Shown: positions 36,593 to 40,529 of the stretch, piece by piece
Layout: each line of letters starts with the position of its first letter
Numbering within the stretch: position 1 is the stretch's first letter
DNA from: Conidiobolus incongruus B7586
Lineage: Eukaryota; Entomophthoromycota; Entomophthoromycetes; Entomophthorales; Conidiobolaceae
Reading direction: 5' to 3'
Length of the DNA stretch: 40,529 nt
Assembly (NCBI GenBank): GCA_000697335.1
Contig: JNEM01008406.1
Span: 1 to 40,529 of the forward strand
Notes under the pieces: generated by a model
The model's database searches: none
What the model saw: the letters and a program-made list of their open reading frames with translations, nothing else
Told to the model about the DNA's origin: nothing
Program-made: the position numbers and the translations under genes

Positions 36593-38082
36593 ATGTCTCA
36601 CGATCGTTATCAAAGTCCTTTAACATCTAGATATGCCTCTAAGGAGATGGCTTACAACTTCAGTGACAATAAGAAATTCGGTACCTGGAGACAGCTTTGG
36701 ATTAATTTGGCTAAGGCTGAAATGGAACTTGGTTTGACTGATATTACCCAAGAAATGATTGACGAAATGGAACAAAACAAGGTAGCTTATCTAATTATAT
36801 AATGTTTAATAATTTATTAACAGATTTTCAGACTAACATTGATTACGAACTTGCTGCTGAAGAAGAAAAGCGTCGTCGTCATGATGTTATGGCTCACGTC
36901 CACACCTACGGTGTTGCCTGTCCCAAGGCCGCTGGTATCATCCACTTGGGTGCCACTTCCTGTTTCGTCACCGACAATGCTGATCTCATTATCTTGAGAG
37001 ACGGTCTCGATTTATTAATTAAAAAATTAGTCGTTGTTATCAAGAACTTGGCTGACTTCGCCAAAGACTACAAAGATATGCCCACTTTAGGTTTCACTCA
37101 TTATCAACCCGCTCAATTGACCACTGTTGGTAAGCGTGCTACCCTCTGGCTCCAAGAATTACTCTGGGACTTACGTAACTTCACTCGTGCTCGTGACGAT
37201 CTCTTATTCCGTGGTCCTAAGGGTACTACTGGTACTCAAGGTTCTTTCCTTGCCTTGTTCAATGGTGATCACGACAAGGTTGAAGCCCTCGATCAACGTG
37301 TAGCTGAACTCAGTGGATTCTCCAAATCCTATGCCGTCACTGGTCAAACCTACTCTCGTAAAGTTGATATTGACGTCATTGCTGCCCTTGCTTCCTTCGG
37401 TGCTACTGCTCACAAGATCGCCACTGATCTCCGTCTTTTGGCTAACTTGAAGGAGATTGAAGAACCCTTTGAAAAGGATCAAATTGGTTCTTCTGCCATG
37501 GCCTACAAGCGTAACCCTATGAGATGTGAACGTATCTGTTCTTTAGCTCGTCACTTACACGCTCTTGTCCACAACACTTATGCTACCGCTAGTGTTCAAT
37601 GGTTCGAAAGAACCCTTGATGACAGTGCTAACCGTCGTATTACCAACCCTGAAGCTTTCTTGACCACCGACATTGTTTTGACCTTATTACAAAACGTCAT
37701 CTCTGGTTTAGTAGTCTATCCCCAAATCATTGCCAGCCGCATTGCCCAAGAATTACCCTTCATGGCCACCGAAAACATCATTATGGCTATGGTCAAGGCT
37801 GGAGGCGATCGTCAAGAATGTCACGAAGAGATCCGTGTCCTCTCCCACCAAGCCGCCAAGGTTGTCAAGACCGAAGGCAAGCCTAATGACTTGATCGAAC
37901 GTATCCAAAACACCCCCTACTTTGCCCCCATCCATGCTCAATTGCCTCAACTCTTGGACCCCACCACCTTCATTGGTAGAGCTCCCCAACAAGTTGAGCG
38001 CTTTTTGGAGAATGAAGTCAAGCCTGCCCTCGCACCCTTCCAAAACACTGAAGGCTTAGTTTTCGACTCTCTCAATGTCTAA
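36593..38082 (+). CDS. ADE13: Adenylosuccinate lyase
   Basis: Catalyses two fumarate-releasing steps of purine synthesis: SAICAR to AICAR, and adenylosuccinate to AMP. Two exons, 36593-36781 and 36832-38082, give 479 residues, the normal fungal length. The fumarase/aspartase-superfamily signature [14 protein letters not shown] (about 283-296) carries the catalytic Ser. HDVMAH and H87 (near 80-87), [10 protein letters not shown] (105-114) and GFTHYQPAQ with His153 supply the other active-site segments. The intron has two AG acceptors 8 nt apart (36823 and 36831); only the second keeps frame. Codons are strongly biased to C-ending forms, such as GCC, ACC, AAG and ATC, more than in any neighbour and increasingly toward the 3' end, which fits a highly expressed gene. 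ADE13 is the yeast name. Confidence 0.97.
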
Positions 38083-40319
38083 TTATCACGAATCTATAGA
38101 TATTCAATATAGAATCTTTGTTATTTCTAAGATTATTCAATATTATATAAATAACTATTCAATAAAAATTTATATTACAGTTATAGCTAATCTTCATGTA
38201 TATTATACTTATTTTAGAATTGATTAACAGTCATAAAATTAGATTAGAAAATAAATTCACATTGAGAAAATTTTTCTGGAGTGGATATAATCTAATCATC
38301 AGTTTTCGGAACATATTGAAATCTTTGTTAATGTTTAAATCACTGGTAATAATTTACACAATTGAGATAATAGTTTAATGTATTTTTCTAAATTTTTATA
38401 ATTGAATTGAATTGAATATTATTTATGATTCATAATTAGTTTGATATTAAAATTAATGATAATCATATTACTTTAATTCTTTAAGCTATTTTTAATTAAA
38501 TAATTTTTAATTACTTCCAAGATTTAGATAATTTATAAATTTTAATTTTCTATATTAAAAATCAGAGACTTGACATTTTAAAATTAAAAGAATATCTTCA
38601 ATTCTTTGTAATAAAATTATTAGAGTTATCTATACATATAAATTATTTGATGGTTTCAATATTCTTAGAATATACAAGTTGTTATAAATGCATCTTTGTT
38701 AATCTGAATCACAATTAAATTTAATTGATATAAATAAACGAGATATATATTCAAAATTGATTATTATTTTAAAAATTCAAATTTTAATAATTACTATTGC
38801 CATGATATTTTTTTATATTTTACCAATACAATAAGTCTCAAGTTATTATACATTTATCGATGATCCCGAATAGTGTCAGAAGGTATACAGTTACGACATA
38901 GAAACCAACGAAGAGAAATATAAACAGTATTTTCTTGAATTCTGACTATAATTATGGCATAATAGAGTTCCCAGTTGTCACATTTGAAATTTTTTAGCTA
39001 AAGTCCATTGAGTGGTAAATCTATTGAAATTTTATAATTTATTAGGATCATATGAAAAATTATTGATATTAATAAGATTAAAATATTTTATTAATATAAA
39101 TTATTATTTGGTTTATTGTTCATATAAAAGACTGTTAATACGTTCTGTAATCCATTATTTGCATTTTTTTTTCAAAATTCCTCTCCATTATATATATAAA
39201 ATATTTGATAAATTGATAAATTAGATCATTTAAGAAATATTTGGAGTTTAAAATAAAAATGGCAATAGCAAGCTGCTACCAATTAGGTGCATATATTGAT
39301 AGATGTAAATTAAATATCTACTATTACAATTATCAATTATATTCAATTTAATATTCTATCAAAATTTTAATACATTTTAAACAATAATGAATTTAATTTT
39401 GTAGTTCTGAATATTAAGTAACCATTCTTATTGCCATTTCAATAGATATTGACAAAATATTCATTTTAAGATTATACATTTCAAATATATGAATTCACAG
39501 ATTATCAATTCATAAGACTAAAATTCACGAAAACCAATAAAGGGAATCTTTACTATGAAATTTACAACTAAACTCACATCAGATGTGATGAATTAGAATC
39601 AAAGATTACAGTGATTCTTCAATTGAAATATTCAATATTTATACTACTAAAAAATATAATTCATTAGCTTTAAATTATAGTCAGATATTACAAAGTGTTT
39701 TAAAATTGCACAATTCTTTATTTCATTACAAAATGTTTTTGAGATTTGAATTAATTTGATGTCTAAAAATTAACTTATTAATTAGAATATATACTGGTTT
39801 TAAAATAAATTAAAATCAAAATTACTTATTTATACCTGGTACTGCTATTTACCACATTTGACATGATTAATTATTTTTATCATATTCAAATCTAATTGAA
39901 TTCATATCAGTTCATTAAAATTCCAATGTTTTTCTCTCTTGATAATATTAGGAAATCTATATATTATTATAATATTTTAATTATTCATTCCAAATACAAA
40001 GAATAAAATCGCTAATGGAGTATATGCAAAAAATTGTTAAATGTTTTAGTTATGAATAACTACAAATATATTAACACGGATAAAAACATAAATGTAATTG
40101 TAATATTTTCATAAAGTGATTAGATGAAACCAATGAATTGTGAATAGTAATATCAATTATAATTTATATGATATTGTTTTGCCTTAACTAGTAGTGTGAA
40201 TAAAATAAGTTCATTGATACAAATTATTTGAAAATTTCAAATTGAAAAACTTTCAATTTACCACAATTTAACCAATGATGAAAATCCCATAATAACAGAA
40301 AAAAATAATAAATACCAAA
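38083..40319. other. Gene-free spacer between ADE13 and the SNRNP25-like gene
   Basis: About 2.2 kb of AT-rich spacer. A poly(A) signal-like AATAAA follows ADE13 at about 38160. A slightly G+C-richer patch at 38860-39000 has short ordinary-looking peptides but no recognisable family. The two small open frames at 38196 and 39012 have random AT-driven composition. Confidence 0.5.
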
Positions 40320-40382
40320 ATGACAAGCAGTGGAGTCAGAAAAACAAGTCAATTATCAGCAATCCATGGATTCAATAGATGA
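40320..40382 (+). promoter_or_regulatory. Short upstream ORF overlapping the SNRNP25-like start
   Basis: An ATG at 40320 opens a 20-codon frame that ends at 40382, overlapping the main ATG at 40366 in another frame. If it is in the mRNA leader it would reduce initiation at the main start. The transcription start is unknown, so this is tentative. Confidence 0.35.
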
Positions 40383-40529
40383 TCAACTGCAGCAATTGCT
40401 CAAAGACCCTTTGCTGCATGATATATCACCCAATGTCACACTGAACCAGGTCAAACACTTGATCCAGCTCGAGAAGGGCAATTTCATCAAACTCACATTG
40501 TTAAGAGGCCCTCTGGAAAGTATTGGTAT
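40366..40529 (+). CDS. SNRNP25: U11/U12 snRNP 25 kDa-like protein, 5' part only
   Basis: The frame opens at the first in-frame Met (an in-frame stop lies upstream at 40321) and runs off the window after 54 codons. The translation reads LLKDPLLHDISPNVTL, VKHLIQLEKG and LTLLRG. This matches the start of SNRNP25-type proteins: D/P-rich lead, then VTLEEV...IALE-G, entering a ubiquitin-like fold. In other eukaryotes this protein belongs to the U11/U12 di-snRNP that recognises U12-type introns. Only the N-terminal third is visible and the match is from memory, so another small ubiquitin-fold protein is possible. No U12-type introns were seen in the genes of this window. A GTAT just at the window end (40526) leaves open that an intron begins there. 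Confidence 0.62.
   Translation, partial: MDSIDDQLQQLLKDPLLHDISPNVTLNQVKHLIQLEKGNFIKLTLLRGPLESIG

Noticed and set aside
36802-36831. In-frame Met at 36802 as an alternative ADE13 start
   Set aside because: These ten codons are intron sequence; the first exon supplies the conserved N-terminal domain in frame.
38965-38985. TTGTCACATTTG as a possible second LTR end
   Set aside because: Only the short TGTCACA word matches; no partner end, target duplication or internal LTR features nearby.

Overview
This is a very AT-rich window from a fungal nuclear genome. Genes are clearly denser in G+C than the spacers and are split by short GT-AG introns, mostly 45-80 nt. Fungal identity rests on a Zn2Cys6 transcription factor, a Cdc25-type Ras exchange factor carrying SH3 and WW domains, and a decayed NRPS-like adenylation/carrier/reductase gene. 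A gene start resembling the U11/U12 25 kDa protein and an HIRIP3-type histone chaperone suggest a zygomycete-grade lineage (Mucoromycota or Zoopagomycota). That placement is inference; I cannot name the species.

Layout. 1-1560 is extremely AT-rich and holds a two-copy tandem repeat of about 406 bp. 1.8-3.2 kb is an unassigned, probably decayed coding stretch. TRM61 (tRNA m1A58 methyltransferase; 8 exons, minus) lies at 3.3-4.7 kb and the Zn2Cys6 regulator (minus) at 5.0-7.1 kb. Divergent from the regulator, 9.3-11.6 kb is a pseudogene of an A-T-R (adenylation, carrier, thioester reductase) enzyme. 12.2-14.4 kb is a 14-exon HIRIP3-like gene with two tandem copies of its core module. A tRNA-Met(CAT) gene lies at 15.0 kb on the minus strand. 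A complete 301-bp solo LTR with a perfect 5-bp target duplication sits 10 bp upstream of its mature 5' end, as expected for an element that targets Pol III start sites. 16.3-19.9 kb is the Ras exchange factor (minus).

About 5 kb without any recognisable gene follows, then a pseudogene of a mitochondrial-type methionine aminopeptidase (25.1-26.4 kb). Next come a tomosyn/Lgl-type WD40 protein with a C-terminal SNARE motif (27.4-31.4 kb), RPAP1 (RNA polymerase II assembly; 32.0-35.6 kb) and ADE13, adenylosuccinate lyase (36.6-38.1 kb). The window ends inside a gene resembling SNRNP25, a minor-spliceosome protein.

The intact genes are mostly housekeeping (tRNA modification, Pol II assembly, purine synthesis, exocytosis, Ras signalling, histone handling) and are not an operon or pathway. 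The two host pseudogenes, the LTR and the AT-rich repeat show that the spacers are a graveyard of sequence drifting toward A+T. Exon joins were worked out by hand from splice sites and checked for frame. They are predictions without transcript support.
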